A DNA stretch of 64,000 nucleotides. It comes from JAJFUI01 sp963754135. Its GTDB lineage: Bacteria; Planctomycetota; Planctomycetia; Pirellulales; Thermoguttaceae. The notes beneath the pieces are model-generated. The model saw only the letters and a list, made by a program, of their open reading frames with translations, was not told the DNA's origin and searched no databases. Numbering within the stretch: the stretch's first letter is position 1; every line of letters begins with the position of its first letter. Location: assembly GCA_963754135.1 (NCBI GenBank), contig CAVWEY010000003.1, positions 1,116,001-1,180,000 on the forward strand, in the 5' to 3' direction. A program made the position numbers and the translations under genes. This document shows, in pieces, positions 26,487 to 35,737 of this stretch.

Positions 26487-27778
26487 ATGTGGTCGCGGAA
26501 GAGACTGGACATCGGCTGGAGCGATCTGGCGGCCGGGGCGGTTCGGGCGTGTTTTCCGCCGGACTTCGCCCGGGTCCAGCGGGAGGTGGAGGCCCTCTGG
26601 CCCGACGCCCAGCATACGCTGGCCTGCCTCTCCGTCCGCAGCGGCTTCGATCTCCTGCTGGAAACGCTGGCCCTGCCGCCCGGCAGCGAGGTGCTCGTCT
26701 CGGCCGTCACAATTCCCGACATGGTGCGGATCATCAAGGAGCACGGGCTGGCACCGGTGCCGGTCGAGCTGGCGCCGCAGCGGATGGCCCCGGACATCGA
26801 ACACTGGCGGCAGGCGGTCACGCCGGCCAGCAAGGCGATTCTGGTGGCGCACCTGATGGGCGGCCGGGTGGAGATGGAACCGGTTCTGGAGTTCGCCCGG
26901 CAACACGGACTGCTGGTGTTCGAGGACTGCGCCAGGCGTTCGCCGGCACGTCGTACGCGGGCCACCCGGCGGCCGACGCCAGCATGTTCAGCTTCGGGGT
27001 AATCAAGAGCAGCACGGCCTTGGGCGGGGCCGTGCTCCGCGTGCGGGACGCGGGCCTGCTCCGGCGGATGCGGCAGCGGCAAGCGGCCTGGCCGGTGCAA
27101 AGCCGCTGGCGCTACCTGAAGCGGTTGGCCAAGTACGCCACGTTCAAGCTCCTGACCTGCCGGCCGGTGTGCGGGGCGATTGCGGGGATGTGCCGGGCGC
27201 TGGGCCGCGATTACGACCGCTGGCTCAACGGTGCAGCCCGCGGCTTTCCCGGCAGCGATTTCTTCCGGCAGATCCGCCAGCAGCCGTGTGCGCCGCTGCT
27301 GGCGGTGCTCAGGCGGCGATTGCGGAGTTACGACGCCCGCCGCTGGGAGTTGCACGCCGAGAAAGGCCGGAGTCTGGCGCGGATTTTGAGCACCGGGGGC
27401 ATTTCCTGTCCCGGCGCGGCGATGGCCCCGCACACCTATTGGGTCTTCCCGGTCGCGGCGGATGAGCCAAAGCGTCTGATGGGGGAGTTGGCGCGGGCGG
27501 GGTTCGACGCCACGCAAGGGCAGAGCCTGTGCGTGGTGCCGCCGCCGGCGGACCGGATGATGCTCAAGGCCCGCGCCGCCCAAGAACTCCTCGCGCGGAT
27601 CGTCTTCCTGCCGTTCTACCCCGAGTTGCCCCCTGCCGCGTCCGAGCGGATGGCGGCGGTCGTGGCGGCGGGCGTCAAGCGTGAACCATCGGCGGCGGCC
27701 GGTGGTGCGGAGTCCGTGACCGGCGGGGTAGAGATTCCAATCTGCGGTGGGCAGGCCGGAGCGGCTGCCCGGCCGTAG
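26487..27778 (+). pseudogene. DegT/DnrJ/EryC1-type PLP aminotransferase, single frameshift
   Basis: A PLP-dependent sugar aminotransferase-like protein. N-terminal half: ACLSVRSGFDLLLETLALPPG, VTIPDMVRIIKEHGL and DIEHWRQAVTPASKAILVAH. The catalytic Lys region is SMFSFGVIKSSTALGG. The frame breaks at about 26932 (two pieces 26487-27002 and 26900-27778); one additional C in gcccagg restores EDCAQAFAGTSYAGHP. The C-terminus (PHTYWVFPV ... FDATQGQS) matches the family, followed by a low-complexity tail. The substrate is unknown; such enzymes usually modify surface sugars. Confidence 0.8.
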
Positions 27779-28540
27779 GGTGCGTGAAACGCACCACTCG
27801 ACAGACACGTGGTGCGTTTCACGCATGCTACCGCTTTTCCCAAGTCTCCCAGCCTGCGCCGTCCGCAAAGTCTTCCTATTCTTCAGACCTAAGCATAGCC
27901 GTCACAACGAGTTGCACCGTTGCGACCGGGGTAGGTGCGAGAGGCGGCAGGTCCCGCAGAGCTGGTAAGATCGGCTCACCCGCTACGACCGGAGAAAGTT
28001 TCTAAAGTCGCACCCCCGCCGGGATCGAAGTAATCCAACGGAAGCCTCGTTCCGCGGCGGACTTGTTGTATGGGTCCCGCCGAGCACGCAATGAGGCCAC
28101 AGGGGGGAACCTGCCATGAAGGCCATGCCTTGGCCGTCCGCCATTGCCTCTCCAGGGCGGCGCGGTCTGCTCGTCCCACCCCTGTCGGTCGACGTTCGCC
28201 GGAAAATTGTGCCGTGAGTCGGAGAAAATGGAAATAGGTTGGCTGGACCACACCTTCCCTATTTTACGGATTTTCTCTGGCTTCCGGTTGCCGTGGTTGC
28301 CGATGTAGTAAGTACGGCGCGGGTCAGAAGGAGCTGAACCACAGCCAACAGAGCGAGGAGAACTGAAGCCCCGACCCAGATGCCTGCGGAGTCCCTGCCG
28401 CCAACCCAGACGGCAGGAACGAAGGAACGCAAAAGGGAGCAGATCCGCGGGTCATAAGGGGCTTAAGAGCGCTCGGCAGGACGTCCGTCCCGCCGAGATA
28501 CAACCCAAACCAACGCGATAAATATATCGGAGAGCCTGCG
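27779..28540. other. Long intergenic region with hairpin repeat
   Basis: No convincing gene is seen in 760 bp; short frames on the minus strand (27976-28251) lack any recognisable pattern. It contains the inverted repeat at 27781-27825 and, near the regulator, GC-rich hairpins (for instance ggcaggacgtccgtcccgcc near 28474). It may hold the regulator's promoter. Confidence 0.5.
27781..27825. repeat. Inverted repeat (tgcgtgaaacgcaccac arms)
   Basis: Arms tgcgtgaaacgcaccac (27781-27797) and gtggtgcgtttcacgca (27809-27825) are perfect 17-bp inverses around 11 bp. It starts 3 bp after the DegT-type gene and could act as a terminator, though there is no T run. Confidence 0.8.
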
Positions 28541-29113
28541 ATGAAGGTCTTCACAACTGGTCAGGTCGCCAAAATATGTAAGGTGGCCCCGCGCACCGTC
28601 AGTAAGTGGTTTGACTCGGGCCGGCTGAGGGGGTATCGCATCCCGGGATCGCAAGACCGGCGCATACCTCGGGAGTATCTGATTAAGTTCCTCAAGGAAC
28701 ACGGAATGCCGTTGGGCGACCTGGAAGACGAGGCCATGGCCAAGGTCCTGATCGTCGCCCAGGATCAGGTCCTGATCGAGAACCTCAAGCGGGAACTTCC
28801 GCTGGAGCGCTCGTTCAAGGCGGCCGTGGCGGCGAGCGGATTCGACGCCGGGATTCAAGCCGAGAGCTTCCACCCGGACTGCATCATCGTCGATTTCTCG
28901 ATTGGGCGGACCGAAGCCCTACAGATTTGCCAGAATCTCCGCCGCAACGGCGAGTTTGCCGAAGTGATTCTCATCGCGCTGTTGCCCGACGACGGCAGCT
29001 CGCTGAGCTTCGACCGTTCCGCCATCAACGAGACGTTCAAGAAGCCGTTCGACTCGGCGTTGCTGGCCGAGCGGCTGCGGACGCTGATCGGCGCCAAGAA
29101 AGAGTTGGTCTAA
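28541..29113 (+). CDS. MerR-like HTH fused to response-regulator receiver domain
   Basis: A 190-residue regulator. Residues 1-60 form a winged HTH of excisionase/MerR type (FTTGQVAKICKVAPRTVSKW, GYRIPGSQDRRIPREYL), where the HTH recognises DNA. Residues about 68-185 are a CheY-like receiver (AKVLIVAQDQVLIENLKREL, phosphoacceptor Asp in DCIIVDFSIG, and the conserved Lys in ETFKKPFDS). Such HTH-first fusions, reverse of the usual receiver-first order, are common in planctomycetes. The cognate kinase is not in the window. The strong terminator at 29204-29239 suggests a monocistronic gene. Confidence 0.88.
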   Translation: MKVFTTGQVAKICKVAPRTVSKWFDSGRLRGYRIPGSQDRRIPREYLIKFLKEHGMPLGDLEDEAMAKVLIVAQDQVLIENLKRELPLERSFKAAVAASGFDAGIQAESFHPDCIIVDFSIGRTEALQICQNLRRNGEFAEVILIALLPDDGSSLSFDRSAINETFKKPFDSALLAERLRTLIGAKKELV

Positions 29114-29203
29114 GGCCACCGCGGCCACGGGCCGCGGCTTGACACCGTTGGCCCGGACCCGCCGCTCCGCAGCGGCGCAGGACATAAATCGCCGATTCAC
29201 TTA

Positions 29204-29239
29204 ACCCGTCGCGGCCAGACCCCCGCGACGGATAATTTT
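29204..29239 (+). terminator. Rho-independent terminator
   Basis: A perfect stem CCGTCGCGG/CCGCGACGG with a 7-nt loop is followed by a T-rich tail (aatttttt). It lies 90 bp after the regulator gene. Confidence 0.9.
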
Positions 29240-29285
29240 TTCTTGGGGCCGTCGCTACACAGTCGACCGCCGTGCGGTTCCATCG

Positions 29286-30374
29286 CTAGAGCCGGTACGC
29301 CCGCACCCGTTCCATCAGCCGGTTGGCTGCATCGGCGCCGGGCACGTTCTGGACCTGATAGAGCACGCCGCCCGGCAACTCATGGCGGCCGAGCCGCTCG
29401 ACGAAGGCAGGGCAAGGGGCAAAGAGGCTGACGGGCAGGCCGCCCAGGCGGCCCTTGAGTTGCTCCAGCACGTCGAAGGCCGGCGGAAAGCCCACGTCGT
29501 CCAACAGCAGCACGGCCTTGAGTCCGCGGAGGGTGGCCGCCGCTTCCAGCAGGTGCCGCCCGTTGCCGTGGATATGGATCACGCCGCCGTCGAAGTGGCC
29601 CATGATCCGCTCCGCCGGTTCCCGCCCCCACTGCTCGAAATAGGCCACCGAGGTCATGTGGAAGGGGTCGATGCTCTCGGAGACGATCCGGCCGGGGAGC
29701 CATTGGGCGAAGTTGCTCAGCGTGCCGCCCTCGAGGGCGGGGACCGCGGCGAAAAACGTCTCATGCACCCGCACGTTCAAATCGAACGCGAAGTCCATCG
29801 CGCGGCGGACCATATCAGGGCATTCGTCCAGACTGAGGTACGTGCGGGTGGCCCCGAGCAACTCAAAGACGAAGTTCAGCCCGTCAATGAGGATGAAATG
29901 GCTGATGCCCCAGCGGCCCCGCCCGGCGTCGGCGAACGCCTTCAGTTGCCCGAGATACCGCCGCCACCAGGGATGCTCGGCGTCGAAGCGGAGCCGGTCG
30001 AACCCGGACCAGTCGGCCAGCAGCGGCGGGACCATCGAAGAGATCCAGCCGGTGGCCGGGTCGGCCATGAAGCGGACGTCCCCGCCGAGCAGGCCGCCGT
30101 AGAGGCCCTGGTCGAACTCGCTCAGGTAGGCGGCGGGCAGGGCATCGTCGTCCACGACCGCCCGATGCCGGAAGAAATCGTCCCAAAACGCGGTCCGTTC
30201 CGCCATGTCGGGATCGCCGCACGGGCCGTGGGGGTGGGCGGCCGCGAAGCCGGCCAACGCCGGATTGGGCACGGCCATCGTGGCGAAGATGCGGTCCCCG
30301 GCCTGCCGCGCGTAGAGCGACCGCAGCCGCGTCAGGACCTCGGCGAGGTTGGGCTTGTAGCTCAGGGTGGTCAT
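29286..30374 (-). CDS. Uroporphyrinogen decarboxylase-like (URO-D superfamily) protein
   Basis: A 362-residue TIM-barrel protein resembling the URO-D/MtaA superfamily: RSLYARQAGDRIFATMAVPN, GISHFILIDGLNFVFELLGA, the central FAQWLPGRIVSESIDPFHMT and HFDGGVIHIHGNGRHLLEAA, with conserved His and Asp residues. True HemE motifs are not obvious, so the substrate is unlikely to be uroporphyrinogen; members may act in corrinoid methyl transfer or aromatic catabolism. The protein has no signal peptide. It lies alone, convergent with the HTH-receiver gene. Confidence 0.7.
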   Translation of the reverse strand: MTTLSYKPNLAEVLTRLRSLYARQAGDRIFATMAVPNPALAGFAAAHPHGPCGDPDMAERTAFWDDFFRHRAVVDDDALPAAYLSEFDQGLYGGLLGGDVRFMADPATGWISSMVPPLLADWSGFDRLRFDAEHPWWRRYLGQLKAFADAGRGRWGISHFILIDGLNFVFELLGATRTYLSLDECPDMVRRAMDFAFDLNVRVHETFFAAVPALEGGTLSNFAQWLPGRIVSESIDPFHMTSVAYFEQWGREPAERIMGHFDGGVIHIHGNGRHLLEAAATLRGLKAVLLLDDVGFPPAFDVLEQLKGRLGGLPVSLFAPCPAFVERLGRHELPGGVLYQVQNVPGADAANRLMERVRAYRL

Positions 30375-30442
30375 GGTCTTGAGTGGTCTCGGCGTACCGT
30401 CCGGCCCGTGCCGGATTGTAGCCGTTCACGGGGCGTCGCTCA

Positions 30443-30547
30443 ATGTAGTCGGCACACTCCGTGTGCCGACAGATACGTTCTCGATGACGGTTGCGTGCTC
30501 GCCCGGCGGCACACGGATTGTCGGCACACGGAGTGTGCCGACTACAT
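30443..30547. repeat. Inverted pair of ggcacacggagtgtgcc hairpins
   Basis: atgtagtcggcacactccgt (30443-) and acggagtgtgccgactacat (-30547) are inverted copies, each containing a palindrome. They bracket about 55 bp upstream of the glycosyltransferase gene. The yqhD insertion at 14309 is from the same family. Confidence 0.8.
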
Positions 30548-30603
30548 GGCTGGCGTCGGCCGCGCATCGGCCATAGAATCAAGGCATTGAAAAGGGGTCT
30601 GCC

Positions 30604-32346
30604 GTGTCCGCCGCGTCCCGAATCCCGTTTTGCCCGCTGTTGGTGGCCGTGGCCGCCCTGGCGGCGACGCTGGCCACGCTCGGGCCGGAGGGGAATGGTC
30701 CGGGCGTGACGTGCGACGAGCCGTACCACGTCAACCAGGGCAAGGAGTTGGTCACGGCGCTGCGGCATCAAGGGCTGGCCTTCTTTCTGCCGGCCAACAT
30801 CCAACGGAATTTCGACTGGCCACCGCCGCCGGACGGCCTGCCGGTCCAGGCCCCGCTGGGCCACTGGATCCTCGGTTGGACGCACTGGCTCATGGATCCC
30901 GCGCCGGACGATCCCCTGTTGCTCTCCATCGCCGCAGCGCGTTTCGCTCCGGCCGTGGCCTTCGCCTTGCTGGCGCTCATGGTGGGCTGGTGGACGGCGC
31001 GGCGGGAGGGGGCGTTGGCGGGCACGGTTGCCGCCGCGGCCGTGGCGCTCATGCCGCGGCTGTTCGCGCACGCCCATCTCGCGGCCCTCGACATGCTCAC
31101 CACGCTCTGCTTCGTGACGGCGGTGCTGGCGGTGACCGAGGCCGCCCGCGGCGGCCGCGCCTGGCATTTTCCGCTGGCGGGAGTCGTCTGGGGCGCGGCG
31201 ATGCTGGTCCGGCTGCACGGCTTGCTGGTTGCCCCGCCGGTGCTCTTATGGCTGCTCTGGCATTTCTGGCAGCAGAAGCCCACGGGTTGCAACCCAGGGG
31301 CTTGGAAGGGCTTTCTGTGGCCGCTGACGAAAGCGGCGGCGGCCTGGCTGGCCGGCGGCGGGGTAACACTCTTTCTCGGCTGGCCGTGGCTTTGGCCGAC
31401 ACCGGCCACTTGGCCGCGGCTGTGGCTAACACCGTTGGCCCACTTCCGACAGTACGTGGCCAGCGGTCCCGTCCGATTGCCGTTGCACGTCTTCTACTGG
31501 GGCCATGTTTGGACTGACCGCAACGTGCCCTGGCACTACCCTTGGGTCACCTTCGCCGTCACCGTGCCGGTCGGGCTGCTGGCGCTGGGCATGGTGGGGC
31601 TGTGGGTGGGACTGCGTAGGGGACGGGCTTCCGTACCCGTCACGCTCCGCGTGACGCCGGCGCCTCACGCGGAGCGTGAGGAGTACGTTCTGGTGGCCGC
31701 AACCATGCTGTTTCTGTTGGCCGTGTTCTCTTGGCCGGGCACGCCCGTCTATGACGGCGAGCGGCTGTTCCTGATGGTCTTTCCGCTGTGGGCGGTTTGG
31801 GTGGGAATCGGTGCCCGACGGCTGGTTGCTCCTGGCGGTTCACGTCGTGCGTGGAGAACTGTGGCCGTCCTGGCGCTCGTGGCGATTCAAGGGATTGGCC
31901 TGGTCGCTTATCATCCGTGCCAACTGAGCTACTACAACCTGCTGGTCGGCGGCCTGGCCGGAGCGGAGAAACTTGGCTTCGAGGTGACGTACTGGGGCGA
32001 TGCCGTCCGCGAGCCGATGCTGGCCGAGGCCGCCAGGCGGTCGCCGGGCAGGCCGGTCCTGTTCGCGCCGAACCTGGCGCAGTACCAGGCGCCGGCCGTG
32101 GAAATCTCCTCGCCGGCGCTCCGCACGACGGGCGTACACCTGATCGGCTGGGGCGAGTCCGGGCTGGACGGCTCCGCCCGGCGCTGCCGGTACGCGGTGA
32201 TCTATCATCGGCGGGCCGACCTGGCAGAAGCCGCGTCCTGGTTGGAGCGTGGCAGGGTGGTGATTGAATCCACGCGACAGGGGGTATGGCTGGCCAGGCT
32301 CATCGAACTGCCCCCCTCGACGCACCCGCCCGACGGAGTAGAATAA
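30604..32346 (+). CDS. Membrane glycosyltransferase, GT39/ArnT-like (GT-C fold)
   Basis: A 580-residue multi-pass membrane protein. Residues 30-60 contain the first extracytoplasmic loop with the DE motif (VTCDEPYHVNQGKE), expected to bind the lipid-linked donor; about nine hydrophobic helices follow (FALLALMVGWW, AAAAVALMPRLF, LLVAPPVLLWLLWHF and so on). It resembles dolichol-phosphate-mannose-type or ArnT-type transferases. Two in-frame repeat-like segments are visible: KPTGCNPGAWKG (31278-31304) and SVPVTLRVTPAPHAEREEY (31634-31686, from a palindrome). The next gene is a polyprenyl diphosphate synthase, which could make the lipid carrier. Donor and acceptor are unknown. Confidence 0.75.
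   Translation: MSAASRIPFCPLLVAVAALAATLATLGPEGNGPGVTCDEPYHVNQGKELVTALRHQGLAFFLPANIQRNFDWPPPPDGLPVQAPLGHWILGWTHWLMDPAPDDPLLLSIAAARFAPAVAFALLALMVGWWTARREGALAGTVAAAAVALMPRLFAHAHLAALDMLTTLCFVTAVLAVTEAARGGRAWHFPLAGVVWGAAMLVRLHGLLVAPPVLLWLLWHFWQQKPTGCNPGAWKGFLWPLTKAAAAWLAGGGVTLFLGWPWLWPTPATWPRLWLTPLAHFRQYVASGPVRLPLHVFYWGHVWTDRNVPWHYPWVTFAVTVPVGLLALGMVGLWVGLRRGRASVPVTLRVTPAPHAEREEYVLVAATMLFLLAVFSWPGTPVYDGERLFLMVFPLWAVWVGIGARRLVAPGGSRRAWRTVAVLALVAIQGIGLVAYHPCQLSYYNLLVGGLAGAEKLGFEVTYWGDAVREPMLAEAARRSPGRPVLFAPNLAQYQAPAVEISSPALRTTGVHLIGWGESGLDGSARRCRYAVIYHRRADLAEAASWLERGRVVIESTRQGVWLARLIELPPSTHPPDGVE
31634..31686. repeat. Palindrome inside the glycosyltransferase gene
   Basis: acgctccgcgtga at 31643 and tcacgcggagcgt at 31662 are inverted copies read in frame as VTLRV ... 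HAER within a predicted membrane-protein loop. Confidence 0.65.
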
Positions 32347-32377
32347 GTGATTCGCGCTGAGAGGGCGTCGTGAGAGT

Positions 32378-32418
32378 CTCCCCTCTCCCTTTGGGAGAGG
32401 GGCAGGGGGTGAGGGCGG
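32378..32418. repeat. ccctttggg repeat, copy 2
   Basis: The cccctctccctttgggagag hairpin followed by gggcagggggtgagggcgg lies between the glycosyltransferase and polyprenyl synthase genes, ending just before the start codon of the latter. Confidence 0.75.
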
Positions 32419-32422
32419 CAGC

Positions 32423-33427
32423 ATGGCTTTGACGGGTGAACGCGGCTTGACGGTTCCGCAGAATCTCCGTGCCCTGTATGCGCCCGTGGCGGCGGAACTC
32501 GATGAGGTCGAGCGGCTGCTGCAAAAGGAGCTGTCCAGCGACAACCCGTTCGTCGACGGGCTGGCCCAGCACGGTTTCCGGCTGGGGGGCAAGCGGATCC
32601 GGCCGGCGCTGGTGCTGTTGTCGGGCCAGGCCGGCGGCCGCGTCCGGGCGGAGCACGTGACCTTGGCCGTGGCCGTCGAGTTGATCCACACGGCCTCGCT
32701 CGTTCACGACGACGTGCTCGACGAGGCCACCCTGCGCCGGCACCTGGACACCGTCAACGCCCGCTGGGACAACGAAACCAGCGTCCTGCTGGGCGATTAC
32801 CTGTTCGCGCGGGCCATGTGCCTGGCCAGCTCGCTGGACGACAGTTTCGCCTGCCGGGTAATCAGCCAATCGGCCCGGAACATGTGCGAGGGAGAGCTGA
32901 CCCAGATTCACAGCCGGGGGGATTATGGCCTGAGCGAGGCCGACTACTTGCGGATCATTGCCGGCAAGACGGCCACGTTGATGTCGTCCTGTTGCCGGCT
33001 GGGGGCGCACTACGCGGGGGCGGCACCGGCGGCCTGCGAGGCCCTGGCCCGGTACGGCCACGACCTGGGCGTGGCCTTCCAGATCGCCGACGACGTGCTG
33101 GACCTGGAAGGGGACGAGCGGGCCGTGGGCAAGTCGCTGGGCACCGACCTGTTGAAGCAGAAGGCCACCCTGCCGCTGATCCGGCTCTTGAGCACGGTGG
33201 CCGAGCAGGAGCGGGTGGAGATCAAGGAGTTGTTGTTCCGCTCCGGCAACCATCACCGCGACGCCTTGCGGCCCTGGCTGGCGCGGTACGACGCCATCGA
33301 CTACGCCCGCGGCCAGGCCCGCTCATTCACCAAGCGAGCCGGCAGCCAATTGGCGGCGCTGCCCGCTTCGCCCGCGGCCGAGTCGCTTCTGGGGCTGACC
33401 GATTTCGTGGTCGAGCGGCGGCAATAG
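32423..33427 (+). CDS. Polyprenyl diphosphate synthase (IspB/heptaprenyl class)
   Basis: A 334-residue trans-prenyltransferase that elongates isoprenyl diphosphates. The first aspartate-rich motif is LIHTASLVHDDVLDEATLRR (Asp about 95-99), the second FQIADDVLDLEGDERAVGKS (about 220). Between them are GGKRIRPALVLL, GDYLFARAM and GEL.QI. Lys residues in the C-terminal GTDLLKQKATLPLI also match. Chain length cannot be told from sequence here; quinone side chain or undecaprenyl-type carriers are possible. Start ATG 32423 follows the repeat element. Confidence 0.9.
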   Translation: MALTGERGLTVPQNLRALYAPVAAELDEVERLLQKELSSDNPFVDGLAQHGFRLGGKRIRPALVLLSGQAGGRVRAEHVTLAVAVELIHTASLVHDDVLDEATLRRHLDTVNARWDNETSVLLGDYLFARAMCLASSLDDSFACRVISQSARNMCEGELTQIHSRGDYGLSEADYLRIIAGKTATLMSSCCRLGAHYAGAAPAACEALARYGHDLGVAFQIADDVLDLEGDERAVGKSLGTDLLKQKATLPLIRLLSTVAEQERVEIKELLFRSGNHHRDALRPWLARYDAIDYARGQARSFTKRAGSQLAALPASPAAESLLGLTDFVVERRQ

Positions 33428-33430
33428 GCA

Positions 33431-33470
33431 GGTCCCCTCTCCCTTTGGGAGAGGGCTAGGGTGGGGGCCG
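33431..33470. repeat. ccctttggg repeat, copy 3
   Basis: The ccctctccctttgggagagg hairpin and gctagggtggggg tail immediately follow the polyprenyl synthase gene. Confidence 0.75.
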
Positions 33471-33509
33471 TTTGGTCGCCCTGCTTACGGCCCAGCAGAA
33501 GGCAAACCG

Positions 33510-34153
33510 ATGAAAACGCACAAGATGCTCGGTATCGCAGTCACGTGGCGACGCGCCGCTGTTGCGCTACTCTTACTGATGGCGTTCATCGCTCTGGCCA
33601 CCTACGCACCCAGCCGGGTGCAGGTGCAGCCTGCAACTGGTCCCGTCCCGTTACGCGGGGTCGGCTTCGACTCCTGGGCAGGCGTTCTTGGCGTAAAGGA
33701 GACGGAGATTGAGGCAAGCATAATAGCGACCGCGAGTGGCGGTCTTTGGGAGTCCACGGGCGTCGGAATGCAACTGTTCTTCATTCGATCCGGAGTGCCA
33801 AGAGGTGACGAATGTCGGTTGGGGATGGGCACAAATAGCGGGCGTCTGGACCACTCCTTCTTTTGCTACCGGATGAACGCGCGAGTGGCATTGGGGAGGG
33901 CGTATACGAAGCAGGGCAGTTTCGCGTTTCTGGGAAGCGGCACGTCGGGGGGCAGTGTGGGGCCAACACATGCGCCGGCCAGCCCGCAAAAGTCAAAAGA
34001 GGTTATGAGCGGAACCTGGTGTGGTCGAGGAGAGAAATCGTCTACGTCGAAGGAAGCGAAGAACCTATCGTATCTCCAGGCATGTCGTTGGAGGAATTCT
34101 GCGACAAGAACAAGAGGGGAGAGTACCTGGTGGTGATTGCGCGGCTGGACTAA
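33510..34153 (+). pseudogene. Small membrane-anchored protein, frameshifted
   Basis: An N-terminal helix (WRRAAVALLLLMAFIALATY) anchors about 185 further residues. The first frame runs to about 33950 and continues in another frame (YERNLVWSRREIVYVEGSEE to LVVIARLD). One extra G in the g6 run near 33950 restores it. No family is recognised. The start is ATG 33510. Confidence 0.5.
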
Positions 34154-34171
34154 ACCCTCAACTCCCGGCTC

Positions 34172-34642
34172 TCAACTCTCATCCCTTCTCGGCTCCGCCA
34201 ACATCGGTCGGAGTTCCTCGACGAAGTCCCGCACGTCCTTGAACTGCCGGTAGACGCTGGCGAAGCGGACGTAGGCCACTTCGTCCAGTTGCCGCAACTG
34301 CCGCATCACGATCTCGCCCACCTGCCGGCTTTCGACCTCCGACTCGAATTTCGCCTCGACCTCGTTTTCGACCGCGGCGATGACGGCCTCGAGTTGCTCG
34401 TCGCTGATGGGCCGTTTCCAACAGGCCTTTTCCAGCCCCCGCTTGATCTTGGCATGGTCGAACGGCTCGCGGGAGCCGTCCTTCTTGACGATCTTGACGG
34501 TCGTGGCCTCGATCCGCTCGTAGGTCGTATAGCGGTGCTTGCAGCCCAGACATTCGCGGCGGCGGCGGATGGCGAACCCGTCCTGGCTGGTCCGCGAGTC
34601 CAGCACCCGGTCGTTGTCGGCAAGGCAATAGGGGCACTTCAT
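34172..34642 (-). CDS. nrdR: Transcriptional repressor NrdR
   Basis: A 156-residue repressor of ribonucleotide reductase genes. Zinc ribbon CPYC at residues 3-6 and CLGC about 31-34; ATP-cone domain with VKKDGSREPFDHAKIKRGLEKAC and AVIAAVENEVEAK. Start ATG 34642 (MKCPYCLADN) matches the family. The adjacent genes are not ribonucleotide reductases, so its targets lie outside the window. Confidence 0.95.
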   Translation of the reverse strand: MKCPYCLADNDRVLDSRTSQDGFAIRRRRECLGCKHRYTTYERIEATTVKIVKKDGSREPFDHAKIKRGLEKACWKRPISDEQLEAVIAAVENEVEAKFESEVESRQVGEIVMRQLRQLDEVAYVRFASVYRQFKDVRDFVEELRPMLAEPRRDES

Positions 34643-34707
34643 GGCGGCATCCGCGTTCCCAAGAGGTGAGTCCACTGTACACGAAAAAGGGGGAGGGGGG
34701 AAGGGAA

Positions 34708-34850
34708 TGACGAAGCTCGAATGACGAATGACGAAAGAATGACGAGAGAATGACGAAATCCGAAGCCCGAAACCCGAAGTCCGAATTCGAGCTTCGGATT
34801 TCGGGCTTCGAGCTTCCTTCGTCATTCGTCATTTGGATTTTGTCATTCCC
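34708..34850. repeat. Inverted heptamer arrays (CGAAGCC/GACGAAT types)
   Basis: Copies of gaatgac/gaacgac-like units (34708-34755), then ccgaagc-type units (34756-34783), face ttcgggc/cttcgga units (34788-34818) and ttcgtcattc units (34820-34850). All have period 7. The array spans the gap between divergent nrdR and the gene at 34931. Confidence 0.85.
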
Positions 34851-34930
34851 CCTCCCCTTCCGTCTTCCCCCTTTCCCCGTTATACTGCCGGCTGTTGTTT
34901 CGGCCAAACATGGTAGACGGGGGTGCCATC

Positions 34931-35662
34931 ATGCGATGTCCGGCGTGCGGCGCGGAAGCGGTCCAACAGGCGGTCTATTGTCACCAGTGCGGCCACCGGC
35001 TCGATGCGTCCGGTGCGGGGTTTACGACCGACCGGCCACCGGAGGATGAACCGGCGCCGACATCCCCGCCGGAAGAGGTCCTCCGCGAGGCGACAGCCCG
35101 CCACGATGCCGATGGCGAACCAGAGCGGGAACTGTGGCACGGCGGCTACTCCTCGAAGGCCATGGCCGGCGGCTGGGCCATCAGCGGCGCCCTGTCGCTG
35201 CTGGTCCTGATCGCCGGTGTCCTTTGGATTCCACGGACAGCCCACTGGTGGCTGGTCCTGCTGCTGTTGATGATCCTCCCCTGGCTCTACCATTTCGCGG
35301 TCCTCTGCTACCGCCGGATGAGCGTCCGCTACTTGCTCAGCACGCAGCGATTCATTCACGAGCGAGGCATTCTGCGGCGCGTGACCGACCGGATCGAGGT
35401 GCTCGACATGGACGACATCACCTTCGAGCAACGGCTGCTGGAGCGGCTGACGGGCGTCGGCACGATCCACATCCTCTCCCACGATCAGAGCGATCCGAAA
35501 CTCGAACTGCCGGGCATCGAGAACGTCAAGCAGGTGGCGACGCTGTTCGACGACGCCCGGCTGGCCGAGCGCCGCCGGCGGGGATTGCACGTCGAGCAGA
35601 TCCTAGGGGGCAATCCCCCGGTCAGGGGCATTTTGGCGATTATTCCGGATTTTCCGTGTTGA
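34931..35662 (+). CDS. Zinc-ribbon protein with membrane-anchored PH-like domain
   Basis: A 243-residue protein (ATG 34931). The N-terminal zinc ribbon is MRCPACGAEAV ... CHQCGHRL. Residues about 30-80 are acidic linker, then two transmembrane helices (WAISGALSLLVLIAGVLW; WWLVLLLLMILPWLY), then a bPH2/YdbS-like region (RYLLSTQRFIHERGILRRVT, EVLDMDDITFEQRLLERLTG, GTIHILSHD). This type is thought to organise membrane regions. The end beyond HVEQI is probably extended: the expected stop (atctag) has one extra C. Confidence 0.75.
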   Translation: MRCPACGAEAVQQAVYCHQCGHRLDASGAGFTTDRPPEDEPAPTSPPEEVLREATARHDADGEPERELWHGGYSSKAMAGGWAISGALSLLVLIAGVLWIPRTAHWWLVLLLLMILPWLYHFAVLCYRRMSVRYLLSTQRFIHERGILRRVTDRIEVLDMDDITFEQRLLERLTGVGTIHILSHDQSDPKLELPGIENVKQVATLFDDARLAERRRRGLHVEQILGGNPPVRGILAIIPDFPC

Positions 35663-35737
35663 GAATCCGCCCTCTTCCGCCCCTTTCTATGGGGACGAAT
35701 CGCCGGCTGATTATGCTGGAATGATAGGGGTGGCGAT

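Noticed and set aside
26444..27868. 474-codon minus-strand frame opposite the DegT-type gene
   Set aside because: Arg/Pro/His-rich shadow of the aminotransferase; no recognisable domain.
27976..28251. Minus-strand 91-codon frame in the gap before the HTH-receiver gene
   Set aside because: No start signal, no domain pattern and two overlapping frames of similar quality.
35607..35620. gggggcaatccccc as a terminator after the PH-domain gene
   Set aside because: The stem is good but lies inside the present reading frame and lacks a T run; may be real only if the gene stops at 35605.
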